64,000 bases of DNA from an uncultured Photobacterium sp. Lineage in GTDB: Bacteria; Pseudomonadota; Gammaproteobacteria; Enterobacterales; Vibrionaceae. This document shows positions 9,737 to 19,384 of the stretch, in pieces. Where the stretch lies: assembly GCF_947039875.1 (NCBI RefSeq), contig NZ_CAMRAN010000012.1, forward strand, positions 1 through 64,000, in the 5' to 3' direction. The notes beneath the pieces are model-generated. The model was not told the origin of the DNA. It searched no databases and saw only the letters and a list, made by a program, of their open reading frames with translations. The translations under genes were made by a program, and so were the position numbers. The number at the start of each line of letters is the position of its first letter. Position 1 is the stretch's first letter.

Positions 9737-10855
9737 ATGAATAGTTGCATGACGTTAGATGACATTCTTGATCAAGTTGTTATTAAAAAAGCCTCTGACT
9801 TATATATTACGGTTGATTCTGCGTGTTTATTAAAAATTGACAGCAATCTGCATGATATTGGCAAGGTATTAAACCGTGATGATATCGATAGTTTGTTTGA
9901 TCAAGCGATGGACACCAATATTAGACAAAAATTTATCAGTACTAAAGAAGCTAATTTTGCTTTAGTACGTAATGGACATCGATTTCGTGTCAGTGCTTTT
10001 TGGCAACGAGAATTACCCGGGATGGTGATCCGCCGTATTGAAACTCAAATACCAAAAATAAGTGATTTGCAGTTACCGATTGAGATGGAACGGTTGGCAT
10101 TATCAAAACGGGGTTTAGTGTTAATTGTTGGAGCGACAGGCTCGGGTAAATCAACCTCGATGGCGGCAATGACTGGCTATCGAAATCAACATCGAAGTGG
10201 TCATATTTTAACGGTTGAAGATCCGATTGAATTTGTTCACAAGCACAACAAATGCATTGTGACTCAGCGTGAAGTTGGACTGGACACTGCCAGTTATGAA
10301 GTGGCGCTAAAAAACTCCTTACGTCAAGCGCCAGATATGATTTTAATCGGTGAAATTCGTACCCGTGAAACCATGGAATACGCGATGAATTTTGCTGAGA
10401 CAGGGCACTTATGTATGGCAACTTTGCATGCCAATAATGCTAATCAGGCATTAGAACGTATTTTGCATTTAGTGCCTAAAGAACGACGAGATCAATTTTT
10501 ATTTGATTTATCTCTTAATCTTAAATGTATTTTGGCGCAGCAGTTAGTGGCTGATGCGAATGGGGTGGGGCGTCATGGTGTGTATGAATTACTGCTTAAT
10601 ACACCGCGCGTTGCTGATTTGATTCGCCGTGGTGATCTGTATGAAATTAAAGGTGTGATGGCTAAATCGACCGATGCGGGCATGATAACTTTTGACCAAT
10701 CATTATATGCGTTATTTAGTGAAGGAAAGATCAGCGAGCAAGATGCACTTTATCATGCCGACTCAGCTAATGATTTACGATTGATGATAAAAGTGGGAGA
10801 TCACAGCGTTCAGCCGTTAAGTAGTTTATCGGGAGTCACGCTTGAAAAAAATTAA
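9737..10855 (+). CDS. pilU: PilT-dependent retraction ATPase PilU
   Basis: A 372-residue PilT paralogue with Walker A GATGSGKST at 132-140, Walker B MILIGEIRT and His box TGHLCMATLHANN. The C-terminal tail is longer than in PilT, as usual for PilU, which assists retraction under load. It is in an operon with pilT (4-base gap). Both A and B motifs are complete. Confidence 0.95.
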   Translation: MNSCMTLDDILDQVVIKKASDLYITVDSACLLKIDSNLHDIGKVLNRDDIDSLFDQAMDTNIRQKFISTKEANFALVRNGHRFRVSAFWQRELPGMVIRRIETQIPKISDLQLPIEMERLALSKRGLVLIVGATGSGKSTSMAAMTGYRNQHRSGHILTVEDPIEFVHKHNKCIVTQREVGLDTASYEVALKNSLRQAPDMILIGEIRTRETMEYAMNFAETGHLCMATLHANNANQALERILHLVPKERRDQFLFDLSLNLKCILAQQLVADANGVGRHGVYELLLNTPRVADLIRRGDLYEIKGVMAKSTDAGMITFDQSLYALFSEGKISEQDALYHADSANDLRLMIKVGDHSVQPLSSLSGVTLEKN

Positions 10856-10860
10856 AGCCT

Positions 10861-10890
10861 ATGATGATCCTTTTAGTAAAGGATCATCAT
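10861..10890. repeat. Perfect 13-bp inverted repeat after pilU
   Basis: ATGATGATCCTTT, a four-base loop TAGT, then AAAGGATCATCAT. There is no T tract, so it is more likely an mRNA 3'-end stabilising or processing hairpin than a simple intrinsic terminator. Confidence 0.75.
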
Positions 10891-11130
10891 GGGAATATTG
10901 CTAATAATTATATTAAAAAATGCATTCTATTTTAATTATTTGATTTTTTAATGTTTTTGTTGGTTGATGGTGCGAGGTTAGATCTTAAATGTAGCTTTTG
11001 AGTTTAAGTGATCAAAAAGCTGTACAAGCTGATCAAGCGAGTAATAATGCGGTTTGAGCAGTGAATGAAAATATTGTAGAAATAAGCTGTCAGCTTTACG
11101 ATGATCTTACTAACGAAAGCTGTACTGCAT

Positions 11131-11166
11131 AAAAAAGACAAACGAGAAAGAACGTTTGTCTTTTTT
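11131..11166. terminator. Bidirectional terminator between pilU and ruvX
   Basis: AAAAAAGACAAACG pairs with CGTTTGTCTTTTTT around an eight-base loop. T runs exist on both strands, so it can end pilTU and the opposing yqgE-ruvX transcript. Confidence 0.9.
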
Positions 11167-11212
11167 ATCTGTTTTTTTTAACCGATTTTTTGAAAGGATA
11201 AATCAGATGAAA

Positions 11213-11644
11213 TTAAGCGCCATATTGACGTTCAAACCAGCTTTCTAAAATGACCACGGCTGATTGTGAATCGATGTTACCTTTACTTAATGAACGATAA
11301 CCACCGCGTTCAAATAACTCTGCTTTTGCTTCCACTGTACTTAAACGTTCATCGTGCAATTCAACCGCGTAACCAAATCGACCATGAATACGATTAGCAA
11401 ATTTCTTGGCCCGTGGTGCGATAGTTTCTAGTTCTTTACCTTCAAGATCTAATGGTAATCCCACCACGATTAAATCGGGTTGCCATTCTTTAAGGATCTT
11501 TTCAATGTCATCCCAATTAGGAATACCATCTTTGGCTTTTAAAGCGGCGAGGGGACTGGCAGTACCAGTAAGTTCTTGACCGATAGCAACACCAATACTT
11601 TTGGTGCCGTAATCAAAGCTTAATACGCTGCGAGATTGACTCAT
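11213..11644 (-). CDS. ruvX: Putative pre-16S rRNA nuclease RuvX/YqgF
   Basis: A 143-residue RNase H-like fold protein (YqgF family), required for 16S rRNA 5'-end maturation in E. coli. It shows [13 protein letters not shown] (first catalytic Asp, about residue 10), [12 protein letters not shown] and DERLSTVEA, with the final acidic residue in [13 protein letters not shown]. The start overlaps the yqgE stop by four bases (ATGA), so they are translationally coupled. Confidence 0.95.
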   Translation of the reverse strand: MSQSRSVLSFDYGTKSIGVAIGQELTGTASPLAALKAKDGIPNWDDIEKILKEWQPDLIVVGLPLDLEGKELETIAPRAKKFANRIHGRFGYAVELHDERLSTVEAKAELFERGGYRSLSKGNIDSQSAVVILESWFERQYGA

Positions 11645-12204
11645 GCATGGCCTATATCTGATGACAGATTCGCTGGGCTAATACCCAATTTTGCAAGGGC
11701 TTGCTGCCAGCGCTGATCTATCGGAGTGGAAAAAATAATATCGCTATCTGCTTCAATGGTTAGCCAATTATTATTCGCTAATTCTTGCTCAAGTTGACCG
11801 ACATCCCAACCCGCATAACCAAGGGCCACAATAAACTGTTGTGGTGCTTGCTGGGTGCCCAGTTGAGCCAAAATATCTAATGAAGTGGTAACGGCAAGTT
11901 GAGGCGTGATAGTAATACTGGAGTTATAATCAGCTGAAATCGAGTGTAATACAAAGCCGCGATCTTCTGCGACAGGCCCGCCATTAAGTACAGGCGCTTC
12001 AATACTTATCGGGTCAATTAATGGTTGTGTACGTTCAATATTAATTTGATCAAGCATGTCGACAATTGAAATTTCAATCGGCTGATTAATGATGATACCC
12101 ATTGCACCTTCATCATTATGTTCACAAACATAAATGACACTATGCTTAAAATTTGGATCTTCCATAGTGGGCATTGCCACTAGAAAATAATTGGTCAGGT
12201 TCAT
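11641..12204 (-). CDS. yqgE: YqgE/AlgH family protein
   Basis: A 187-residue protein of the UPF0301/AlgH family. The N-terminus [36 protein letters not shown] is diagnostic, with GGPV and [11 protein letters not shown] later. Family members are linked to transcriptional control of alginate in Pseudomonas, but a biochemical role is not established. It lies between gshB and ruvX in the conserved rsmE-gshB-yqgE-ruvX order. Confidence 0.94.
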   Translation of the reverse strand: MNLTNYFLVAMPTMEDPNFKHSVIYVCEHNDEGAMGIIINQPIEISIVDMLDQINIERTQPLIDPISIEAPVLNGGPVAEDRGFVLHSISADYNSSITITPQLAVTTSLDILAQLGTQQAPQQFIVALGYAGWDVGQLEQELANNNWLTIEADSDIIFSTPIDQRWQQALAKLGISPANLSSDIGHA

Positions 12205-12252
12205 TTACAACACCATTAAATACACGTCAGCACCGATGATGGTGTTGATAAT

Positions 12253-12281
12253 AAAAAGCAGCGATAAAAAATAATCGCTGC
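12253..12281 (-). terminator. Terminator after gshB
   Basis: GCAGCGAT (12258-12265) pairs with ATCGCTGC (12274-12281); on the reverse strand the hairpin is followed by TTTTTA. It lies between gshB and yqgE on the strand of both genes. Confidence 0.7.
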
Positions 12282-12324
12282 GTTCTTGGTTTGATTATGG
12301 CTGATGTTTAGCGCTTAGGTGATC

Positions 12325-13275
12325 TTAGTTAGCGTTAATACGGCGTTCAATCGCATCCATTAATTTACCTGTGATAGAAATATCAAATGCAGCTTCAATT
12401 TCACAAATACAGGTTGGGCTGGTTACGTTAATTTCAGTTAGCTTGTCACCAATGACATCAAGGCCAACAAAGATCAGGCCTTTCTGTTTTAAAATTGGCG
12501 CTACTGTTTCTGCAATTTTACGATCGGTGTCGCTAATTGGACGCGCTTCACCACGACCGCCAGCAGCAAGATTACCGCGAGTTTCACCTTTAGCAGGAAT
12601 ACGCGCAAGGCAGTATGGCATTGGTTCGCCATCAACTACTAAAATACGCTTATCACCGTTACTGATATCAGGCACGAATGTTTGTGCCATACAGTAGTTT
12701 TGACCCATTGCGGTTAGCGTTTCGATGATCACCGATACGTTAGGATCATTTTTCATTACGCGAAAGATAGACGAACCACCCATGCCATCAAGCGGTTTTA
12801 GGATCACATCACCGTGTTCTTTATGGAATGCTTTTAGTTTGTCGGCACGACGGGTCACAATCGTGGTTGGCGTTAGCTCTGGGAACCATGCGGTAAATAA
12901 TTTTTCATTACAATCACGTAGGCTTTGCGGTTTGTTAACGATTAATGCACCGTTATCTTCTGCACGCTCAAGAATGTAAGTCGCATAAATGTATTCAGTA
13001 TCAAACGGAGGATCTTTTCGCATTAATACCGCATCAAGATCCGCGAGTGGAATCTCTTGCTCATTATGGAATTCAAACCAGTTGTTTGGATCTTTTTTTA
13101 CAGTGACAGTGCGTGTACGTGCAATTGCGACACCTTGCTCTAAAGAAAGATCACTCATTTCCATGTAGTGTAATTCCCAACCACGACGTTGAGCTTCCAT
13201 CATCATGGCAAAGGTCGAATCTTTTTTGATATTGATAGACTCGATAGGGTCCATCACAATACCTAGCTTGATCAT
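12325..13275 (-). CDS. gshB: Glutathione synthetase
   Basis: A 316-residue ATP-grasp enzyme joining gamma-glutamylcysteine and glycine. It begins MIKLGIVMDPIESINIKKDST, typical of GshB; the ATP-grasp core GDVILKPLDGMGGSSIFRV and the metal-binding FVGLDVIGDKLTEINVTSPT near the C-terminus are complete. Length matches E. coli. It starts 17 bases downstream of rsmE. Confidence 0.97.
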   Translation of the reverse strand: MIKLGIVMDPIESINIKKDSTFAMMMEAQRRGWELHYMEMSDLSLEQGVAIARTRTVTVKKDPNNWFEFHNEQEIPLADLDAVLMRKDPPFDTEYIYATYILERAEDNGALIVNKPQSLRDCNEKLFTAWFPELTPTTIVTRRADKLKAFHKEHGDVILKPLDGMGGSSIFRVMKNDPNVSVIIETLTAMGQNYCMAQTFVPDISNGDKRILVVDGEPMPYCLARIPAKGETRGNLAAGGRGEARPISDTDRKIAETVAPILKQKGLIFVGLDVIGDKLTEINVTSPTCICEIEAAFDISITGKLMDAIERRINAN

Positions 13276-13292
13276 TGTTTTCTCCTGATTAC

Positions 13293-14024
13293 TCAGCCAA
13301 GATCACCAAAGCGAACTTGCAGTGCGGTAATGGCTGTCATTGCGGTAGTCTCAGTGCGTAACACACGTGGGCCTAATAAAATTTCGTCGAATTTATATTG
13401 CTCTGTCATGCTGATCTCTTCAGCTGACAAGCCACCTTCAGGACCGATCAATAACCGTACTTTGGTTACTGGGGTCGGAAGGGTGTTAATTGAATAGTGC
13501 GCTCGCGGATGTAAATTTAGTTTTAAACCGTCATATTCTTCAGCACACCATTGCTCCAGCTTCATTACTGGGCGAATGGTGGGTACGACATTACGGCCAC
13601 ATTGTTCACAGGCTGCAATTGCGATTTTCTGCCATTGTTCAAGTTTCTTCTCAAAACGTTCAGCATTGAGTTTAACGCCACAACGCTCTGAAATCAGTGG
13701 CGTAATAGTATTCACACCCAGTTCAACCGATTTTTGAATGGTGAATTCCATTTTATCACCACGTGAAATCACTTGACCTAAGTGAATATCTAATGGTGAT
13801 TCAATGCTATGTTCCACACGCGCTTGAATCTCAACTGCAACACTTTTTTTGCTGGCGCTACTAATAACAGCAGGGAACTCTACATTACTGCCATCAAACA
13901 GTAATACCTGTTGCCCAACTTGCATCCGCATTACACGGCCAACATGGTTAGCCGCATCGTCGCTAAGCATAACCGTACCTTGGCTAGGTAAAGGTTGTGG
14001 GTGGTAAATTCGTGGAATTCTCAT
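13293..14024 (-). CDS. rsmE: 16S rRNA (uracil(1498)-N3)-methyltransferase RsmE
   Basis: A 243-residue SPOUT-class methyltransferase. The N-terminal PUA-like part ([25 protein letters not shown]) and the C-terminal knot motifs [14 protein letters not shown] and [16 protein letters not shown] are intact. It heads the rsmE-gshB-yqgE-ruvX series. Confidence 0.96.
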   Translation of the reverse strand: MRIPRIYHPQPLPSQGTVMLSDDAANHVGRVMRMQVGQQVLLFDGSNVEFPAVISSASKKSVAVEIQARVEHSIESPLDIHLGQVISRGDKMEFTIQKSVELGVNTITPLISERCGVKLNAERFEKKLEQWQKIAIAACEQCGRNVVPTIRPVMKLEQWCAEEYDGLKLNLHPRAHYSINTLPTPVTKVRLLIGPEGGLSAEEISMTEQYKFDEILLGPRVLRTETTAMTAITALQVRFGDLG

Positions 14025-14156
14025 GATGCGGTCATCTGTAGTAATTGTTGGGTGATAAAATATATTATCATGGTTAACGACAGAAGAGAGGGGAAAAATC
14101 AGTGTGGCGAGGAACGAATAATAAAAATCAGGAAGGTCGTTTAAATACGCTTCAAA

Positions 14157-14648
14157 TTACGATGCTTTGAGCTGTAGCGGTTGGCGACATTTACGGCAAT
14201 GGTAACTGGCTTGGCCTCGCAAAACCTTATTATGGCGGCGAATGGTTAGTGGGTATTCACTACACTGGCAGTGGTAAATAAATGTTGTTCCTGCTACTGA
14301 ACTAACATTAAAGTTGTGAGTAGTTTTGGGGGCGACATTGAAAACTTCAGTCATGATTATTTGCCATTCACGGCCATGCGGACGAACGCGACCAAAGTGT
14401 TTAAATACCACTAAATGGGCAACTTCATGAGCAACCACTTCATTAAGAAACGCATCAGGGTTTTCAGTTAATAAAATAGGATTAAAGCGCAGTTCCCATT
14501 TTTGTAGATGGGCTGTGCCCGCTATTTTACCGCGTTGATTAAAATTAACCGTAGGTATCGTTAAGCGTTTATTAAGCCGTTGGTTCGCCTGTTTGATACA
14601 GCACTCTACGTGAGTAAGCACTTGCTTTTGTAGCGGGGTCATAGCCAA
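14157..14648 (-). CDS. sprT: SprT-family zinc metallopeptidase-like protein
   Basis: A 163-residue SprT protein. The zincin motif H74-E-V-A-H78 (VVAHEVAHLVVFKHFG) is intact, and four C-terminal cysteines (HCQCSEYPL and HCRKCRQ) form a probable zinc ribbon. SprT-like proteins include the eukaryotic DNA-protein crosslink protease Spartan; the bacterial role is not settled. It sits downstream of metK on the same strand after a terminator. Confidence 0.93.
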   Translation of the reverse strand: MAMTPLQKQVLTHVECCIKQANQRLNKRLTIPTVNFNQRGKIAGTAHLQKWELRFNPILLTENPDAFLNEVVAHEVAHLVVFKHFGRVRPHGREWQIIMTEVFNVAPKTTHNFNVSSVAGTTFIYHCQCSEYPLTIRRHNKVLRGQASYHCRKCRQPLQLKAS

Positions 14649-14741
14649 AAATATCCTCAGTTATTATCTATATTGGTGCAAAATAACCATAGCTGACTAT
14701 ACACTGCAATATAAAAATAGCGGTTATTTTATTTTAGACAT

Positions 14742-14766
14742 AAAAAAGGGACGAATAATCGCCCCT
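14742..14766 (-). terminator. Terminator of metK
   Basis: On the reverse strand GGGGCGA and TCGTCCC form a stem around TTAT and are followed by TTTTTT. It lies just after the metK stop. Confidence 0.8.
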
Positions 14767-14793
14767 TAATTATTGATAAACTTAAATTTATTA

Positions 14794-15948
14794 TTATTTA
14801 AGTTTAGCGAAGTCGCGTAGTGCGTCTACTTTGTCTGTTTTTTCCCAAGGGAATTCTTCACGACCAAAGTGACCGTATGCAGCCGTCTTTTTGTAGATAG
14901 GCTGAAGTAGGTTTAGCATTTCTTGTAGGCCATATGGGCGTAGGTCGAAGTGCTGACGAACCGCTTCAATAATAATATCTTGATGTACTTTTTCAGTACC
15001 AAACGTCTCAATCATGATAGACGTTGGATCTGCAACACCGATAGCGTATGAAAGTTGAATTTCACAACGCTCAGCCATACCAGCGGCAACGATATTTTTC
15101 GCTACATAACGTGCTGCGTATGCTGCTGAACGGTCCACTTTTGATGGATCTTTACCTGAGAATGCACCGCCGCCATGACGTGCTGCACCGCCGTAGGTAT
15201 CAACGATAATTTTACGACCGGTTAAACCACAGTCACCCATTGGGCCACCGATAACAAAACGACCGGTTGGGTTAATAAAGAATTTAGTATCTTTACGTAA
15301 CCATTCTTGTGGTAATACTGGCTTGATGATCTCTTCCATTACCGCTTCCCGAAGATCGGCTGTTGAAATTGAATCACTGTGTTGGGTTGATAATACAACC
15401 GCATCAATACCTACAATCTTACCTTGATCGTATTCAAACGTTACTTGAGATTTAGCATCAGGGCGTAACCAAGGTAGGCTGCCATTCTTACGTACGTGCG
15501 CTTGACGTTGAACAAGACGGTGTGCATAAGTGATTGGTGCAGGCATTAATTCTTTAGTTTCGTTAGTTGCATAACCAAACATAATACCTTGGTCACCAGC
15601 GCCCTGCTCTTTAGGGTCTGCTTTATCAACACCTTGGTTGATGTCTGGTGATTGCTTACCAATGGTATTTAGAACTGCGCAAGAATTAGCATCAAAGCCC
15701 ATATCTGAGTGAACATAACCGATTTCACGTACTGTTTCACGAGTGATTTCTTCGATATCAACCCAAGCAGATGTTGTTACTTCGCCACCGACCATTACCA
15801 TGCCAGTTTTTACGTAAGTTTCACAAGCAACACGTGCTTTTGGATCTTGCTCTAAAATTGCATCCAAGACTGCGTCTGAAATTTGGTCTGCAATTTTATC
15901 TGGATGACCTTCTGATACCGACTCAGAAGTAAACAGATGTTTAGCCAT
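14794..15948 (-). CDS. metK: S-adenosylmethionine synthase
   Basis: A 384-residue enzyme making SAM from methionine and ATP. It starts [29 protein letters not shown] with the ATP/metal-binding His and Asp, has [12 protein letters not shown] and the P-loop-like [19 protein letters not shown]. The start at 15948 gives exactly the E. coli length; a start four codons upstream is unlikely. Its leader carries a promoter and a MetJ-like operator and a short hairpin (16016-16035, CCATAC/GTATGG). Confidence 0.98.
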   Translation of the reverse strand: MAKHLFTSESVSEGHPDKIADQISDAVLDAILEQDPKARVACETYVKTGMVMVGGEVTTSAWVDIEEITRETVREIGYVHSDMGFDANSCAVLNTIGKQSPDINQGVDKADPKEQGAGDQGIMFGYATNETKELMPAPITYAHRLVQRQAHVRKNGSLPWLRPDAKSQVTFEYDQGKIVGIDAVVLSTQHSDSISTADLREAVMEEIIKPVLPQEWLRKDTKFFINPTGRFVIGGPMGDCGLTGRKIIVDTYGGAARHGGGAFSGKDPSKVDRSAAYAARYVAKNIVAAGMAERCEIQLSYAIGVADPTSIMIETFGTEKVHQDIIIEAVRQHFDLRPYGLQEMLNLLQPIYKKTAAYGHFGREEFPWEKTDKVDALRDFAKLK

Positions 15949-16049
15949 TGATGGTCTCACTTATATTCATAAATTTGGTAGAACGGTAGCGGTAATACTG
16001 ATACTGCACTGCATTCCATACGTTTATATGTATGGAGCTACCTCCGTCT

Positions 16050-16085
16050 AGACGTCTATAATACCCCGACCAGTTATAAAATCAA
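16050..16085 (-). promoter_or_regulatory. metK promoter with MetJ-type operator
   Basis: On the reverse strand TTGATT (16080-16085) and TATTAT (16058-16063) are 16 bases apart. Immediately after the -10 is AGACGTCT (16050-16057), the exact consensus met box; the next octamer (16042-16049) matches 5 of 8. MetJ represses methionine genes by binding tandem met boxes with SAM as corepressor, and metK is a known regulon member in enterics. The motif is seen directly; MetJ binding is inferred. Confidence 0.75.
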
Positions 16086-16217
16086 CAATGTAATCTGTAA
16101 GGATTTAGCGAAAACCGGCATTGGTGAAAGAAGAAGCTTTTTATTGTTACCATTTTAAATACAAAAACTTAAATTTAGACTGATTGCATATTGTTGAATA
16201 AATTGGTTTTTTTAAAA

Positions 16218-16233
16218 ACGAAAACGTTTGCAG
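16218..16233. promoter_or_regulatory. PurR/LacI-type palindrome upstream of tkt
   Basis: ACGAAAACGTTTGCAG matches the PurR operator consensus ACGCAAACGTTTGCGT at 13 of 16 positions, about 110 bases before the tkt ATG. Similar sites lie before fbaA and rpiA. Other LacI-family regulators (Cra, CytR, RbsR type) recognise related centres, so the regulator is not certain. Confidence 0.5.
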
Positions 16234-16340
16234 TCAATGGCATCTATTTGAGACAATATTGAAACGAAATTAAGTGATCATTAATAAAAATGGTAACTAT
16301 TTGTTCGTAATTTATTATTTTATGACTATTTGGAGCAGAT

Positions 16341-18353
16341 ATGTCTTCTAGCAATGCGGTGTCTCGTAAAGAACTAGCCAATGCAATTCGTGCACTTAGT
16401 ATGGATGGTGTGCAACAAGCGAACTCAGGTCATCCGGGCGCGCCGATGGGAATGGCAGATATTGCTGAAGTATTGTGGCGTGATCATTTGAATCATAATC
16501 CACAAAATCCAAACTGGGCTGATCGTGATCGCTTTGTATTATCAAACGGCCATGGTTCTATGCTGATTTATTCTCTGCTTCATTTAACAGGTTATGATTT
16601 ATCGATTGATGATCTTAAAAATTTCCGTCAATTACATTCAAAAACACCTGGCCATCCAGAATATGGTTATGCGCCGGGTGTTGAGACCACGACAGGTCCT
16701 TTAGGTCAAGGTATTACCAATGCGGTTGGTATGGCATTGGCAGAAAAAGCCATGGCTGAGCAATTTAACCAGCAAGGGCATGAGATCGTTGATCACTACA
16801 CCTACACCTTTATGGGCGATGGCTGCATGATGGAAGGTATCTCTCACGAAGCATGTTCATTAGCAGGCACTCTAGGTCTTGGTAAGTTAATTGCTTTTTG
16901 GGATGACAATGGTATTTCAATCGATGGTGAAGTCGAAGGTTGGTTTACCGATGACACCGCCAAGCGCTTTGAAGCTTACGGCTGGCATGTTATTTCAACC
17001 GTTGATGGCCATGATGCTGATGCGATTAATGCCGCGATTGCTGCAGCACAAGCAGAAACCACTAAACCAACCCTTATTTGTTGCCAAACCATCATTGGTT
17101 TTGGCTCGCCAAATAAAGCTGGTTCTCATGATTGTCATGGCGCGCCATTAGGTGCAGAAGAAATTGCCGCCGCGCGTGAATTCCTTGGTTGGAACCACGG
17201 TCCGTTTGAAATTCCAGCAGACATTGCAGCGCATTGGAATGCGATTGAAGTCGGTAGCGCTAAAGAAACCGCATGGGATCAAAAGTTTGCCGCTTATAGC
17301 GCAGCTTACCCTGAGCTAGCCGCTGAATTTAGCCGTCGTATGAACGGTGACTTACCAACGAATTGGGAAGCGGAAACATCACGTATTATTGCGGATCTGC
17401 AAGCTAACCCAGCCAATATCGCATCACGTAAAGCATCACAAAATGCGCTAGAAGCGTACGGTCAGTTATTACCTGAATTTATGGGGGGTTCTGCCGATTT
17501 AGCGCCATCTAACTTAACTATGTGGTCTGGCTCTAAATCACTGACACCGACAGATGCATCGGGTAACTATATTCATTACGGTGTGCGTGAATTTGGTATG
17601 ACAGCCATTATTAATGGTATTGCATTACACGGTGGTTTTGTTCCTTATGGTGCAACCTTCTTAATGTTTATGGAATACGCACGTAATGCATTGCGTATGG
17701 CGGCACTGATGAAGGTGCAAAATATTCAGGTATACACTCACGATTCGATTGGTTTGGGCGAAGATGGTCCAACGCACCAGCCAGTAGAGCAAGCCGCATC
17801 ACTGCGTTTAACCCCGAACATGAGTACATGGCGTCCTTGTGATCAGGTTGAATCAGCGGTTGCTTGGAAATATGCGATTGAACGTAAAGATGGTCCAACA
17901 GCGTTGATTTTCTCACGTCAAAACCTTGATCAGCAGGATCGTAACGCTGAGCAAGTCGCGAATATCACCAAAGGTGGCTATATCCTTAAAGATTGTGCCA
18001 CTGAGCCAGAGCTTATTTTAATTGCAACAGGTTCTGAAGTGGGTATTGCAGCGCAAGCATATGCAGAGCTAACCGCTTCAGGTCGCCAAGTACGCTTGGT
18101 TTCAATGCCTGCGACAGATTTGTTTGATAAACAGAGTGCGGCTTACCGTGAAACTGTATTACCTGCAAATATAACTGCGCGTATTGCTATTGAAGCGGGC
18201 ATTGCGGATTACTGGTACAAATATGTTGGCTTGAACGGTCGCATCATTGGCATGACAACCTTTGGTGAGTCAGCACCTGCAGATGAGTTATTTAACATGT
18301 TCGGCTTTACTGTTGAAAATATTGTTAATAATGCCAATGCGTTACTAGGGTAA
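16341..18353 (+). CDS. tkt: Transketolase
   Basis: A 670-residue thiamine diphosphate enzyme of the non-oxidative pentose phosphate pathway. N-terminal [21 protein letters not shown], the ThDP motif [18 protein letters not shown]...DDN (about 156-186) and the C-terminal domain with [19 protein letters not shown] are all present. Length is normal. A GGAGC ribosome site precedes the ATG, and a strong terminator follows. The nearby epd gene uses the related C4 sugar erythrose 4-phosphate. Confidence 0.97.
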   Translation: MSSSNAVSRKELANAIRALSMDGVQQANSGHPGAPMGMADIAEVLWRDHLNHNPQNPNWADRDRFVLSNGHGSMLIYSLLHLTGYDLSIDDLKNFRQLHSKTPGHPEYGYAPGVETTTGPLGQGITNAVGMALAEKAMAEQFNQQGHEIVDHYTYTFMGDGCMMEGISHEACSLAGTLGLGKLIAFWDDNGISIDGEVEGWFTDDTAKRFEAYGWHVISTVDGHDADAINAAIAAAQAETTKPTLICCQTIIGFGSPNKAGSHDCHGAPLGAEEIAAAREFLGWNHGPFEIPADIAAHWNAIEVGSAKETAWDQKFAAYSAAYPELAAEFSRRMNGDLPTNWEAETSRIIADLQANPANIASRKASQNALEAYGQLLPEFMGGSADLAPSNLTMWSGSKSLTPTDASGNYIHYGVREFGMTAIINGIALHGGFVPYGATFLMFMEYARNALRMAALMKVQNIQVYTHDSIGLGEDGPTHQPVEQAASLRLTPNMSTWRPCDQVESAVAWKYAIERKDGPTALIFSRQNLDQQDRNAEQVANITKGGYILKDCATEPELILIATGSEVGIAAQAYAELTASGRQVRLVSMPATDLFDKQSAAYRETVLPANITARIAIEAGIADYWYKYVGLNGRIIGMTTFGESAPADELFNMFGFTVENIVNNANALLG

Positions 18354-18378
18354 GTTTTCCCTATTAACCACAGTTTTT

Positions 18379-18404
18379 AAAGACCGCTAATTGCGGTCTT
18401 TTTT
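18379..18404 (+). terminator. Terminator of tkt
   Basis: AAAGACCGC and GCGGTCTTT form a stem around TAATT followed by T residues. Confidence 0.85.
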
Positions 18405-18621
18405 ATGTTGATAATTCCTGTTAAACATTAAAAATAAAGTGGTTATATGACAGCATTTTTCATTACTAAAACTAATCCGAAACTGCTATTTTTATCACTT
18501 TTAAAGTATAGCGAAATATCTATAATGACTCTCATCGAAACACGACCGCAAGCCTTATATATTCGATGGTTAGGCTATGGTTGTCCTATTTAAAATAGCT
18601 TAGTTTATTGAGGAAAAAGAA

Positions 18622-18705
18622 ATGACTGGTATCGTTAATAAAATTATTGCACTTTACAGCCCTGTATTCGCTCCTATGTACAAAAGCAGCAACATGACCA
18701 AGTAA
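18622..18705 (+). CDS. Small ORF, 27 residues, unknown
   Basis: The translation begins MTGIVNKIIALYSPVFAPMY and ends KSSNMTK. A GAGGAAAAAGAA ribosome site stands directly before the ATG, and the unit is closed by a strong terminator 40 bases later. The first 20 residues could form a hydrophobic or amphipathic helix, which suggests a small membrane-associated peptide. It is too short for family assignment; the ribosome site and terminator are the support. Confidence 0.5.
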   Translation: MTGIVNKIIALYSPVFAPMYKSSNMTK

Positions 18706-18746
18706 AGTTTGCGTTAAGGTTTTTCCTTAACCCTCGACATATTTCT

Positions 18747-18782
18747 AAAAAGGCTTTGAACTTATTGTTCAAAGCCTTTTTT
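18747..18782 (+). terminator. Strong terminator after the 27-codon ORF
   Basis: AAAAAGGCTTTGAAC pairs perfectly with GTTCAAAGCCTTTTTT around a five-base loop. No larger gene lies upstream that needs it, since tkt has its own. Confidence 0.9.
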
Positions 18783-18987
18783 ACGTTTGGACCTAAAGTA
18801 CATTTTTTCAAAAGCCGCCTTCCTTTAAAATCATACTTTTTGGTTATATGTTGATAGCCATACATTCCACTAGCGATATATTTCGCTGACATTTGTCAAT
18901 TTTTATTTTTGTTACATTATTTATCTTTTCTTTATTTTTATAATGATTAAAATAAACTCATAAGTTTACCTTTTTTTGAGTGTTGAG

Positions 18988-19332
18988 ATGAAAAAAGCTA
19001 TTTTAGGATTATTACTTGGTTTAGCCGCGATAACTTCTTTACCTAGCCATGCTGATGATTGGGGTAATTGGGGCGATACTAAAAAAGGCCGTGTTGAGAG
19101 TGCTAGAATCTGTGGTAAGAATGGCTATATCTTCAAAGTTCGTGATAGTTTTTATGTTGCAAAATATCAATCGGGTAAGCGTTTCGCCGTTGGTGTTCCT
19201 GTAAAAGCACGTTTTGGTAAAAATAAGTGGCTACGTGTTGAAGGGCTTAAAAACGACGGTAATTACCTTGTTAAGCGTAAGTATTACAGCCTTGCTAAAG
19301 CAAAAGCGAGCGCGTGTGGTTTAGCGTGGTAA
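18988..19332 (+). CDS. Small exported protein, unknown
   Basis: A 114-residue protein with a signal peptide (MKKAILGLLLGLAAI, cleavage near SHA-DD at about residue 23). The mature part is rich in Lys, Arg, Gly and aromatic residues and has two cysteines (in RICGKNG and SACGLAW) that may form a disulfide. The predicted charge is strongly basic. I do not recognise the family. The start at 18988 (ATG with GAG ahead) is preferred to a TTG four codons upstream. It probably acts in the periplasm or outside the cell. Confidence 0.75.
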   Translation: MKKAILGLLLGLAAITSLPSHADDWGNWGDTKKGRVESARICGKNGYIFKVRDSFYVAKYQSGKRFAVGVPVKARFGKNKWLRVEGLKNDGNYLVKRKYYSLAKAKASACGLAW

Positions 19333-19358
19333 GTCATCTTTGATGATATGAATTATAG

Positions 19359-19384
19359 AAAGGTCGCTCAGGCGGCCTTTTTTG
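19359..19384 (+). terminator. Terminator of the small exported protein gene
   Basis: AAAGGTCGC and GCGGCCTTT (one G-T pair) form a stem around a short loop and are followed by TTTT. Confidence 0.7.

Larger units (their letters stand above)
10856..11212. other. Gene-free stretch between pilU and ruvX
   Basis: No credible ORF. Just after the pilU stop there is a perfect 13-base stem with a TAGT loop (10861-10890) without a T run. The middle contains the word AAGCTGT/AGCTGT several times (about 11020-11125) in no clear array. A strong bidirectional terminator closes the interval. I see no promoter that I can defend. Confidence 0.6.
15949..16340. other. Divergent metK/tkt control region
   Basis: No ORF. 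The left half holds the metK leader, promoter and met box. The right half is very AT-rich and holds a PurR/LacI-type palindrome (16218-16233) and the tkt leader. Confidence 0.7.
18521..18782 (+). ncRNA. Candidate structured small transcript carrying a 27-codon ORF
   Basis: A TATAAT box (18521-18526) is followed by a leader of about 90 bases with the inverted repeat CATCGAA (18533-18539)/TTCGATG (18562-18568), the small ORF at 18622-18705, and a strong intrinsic terminator at 18747-18782. No convincing -35 box is seen. The layout resembles a short independent mRNA or a dual-function small RNA. I do not recognise a named RNA family. Confidence 0.35.
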
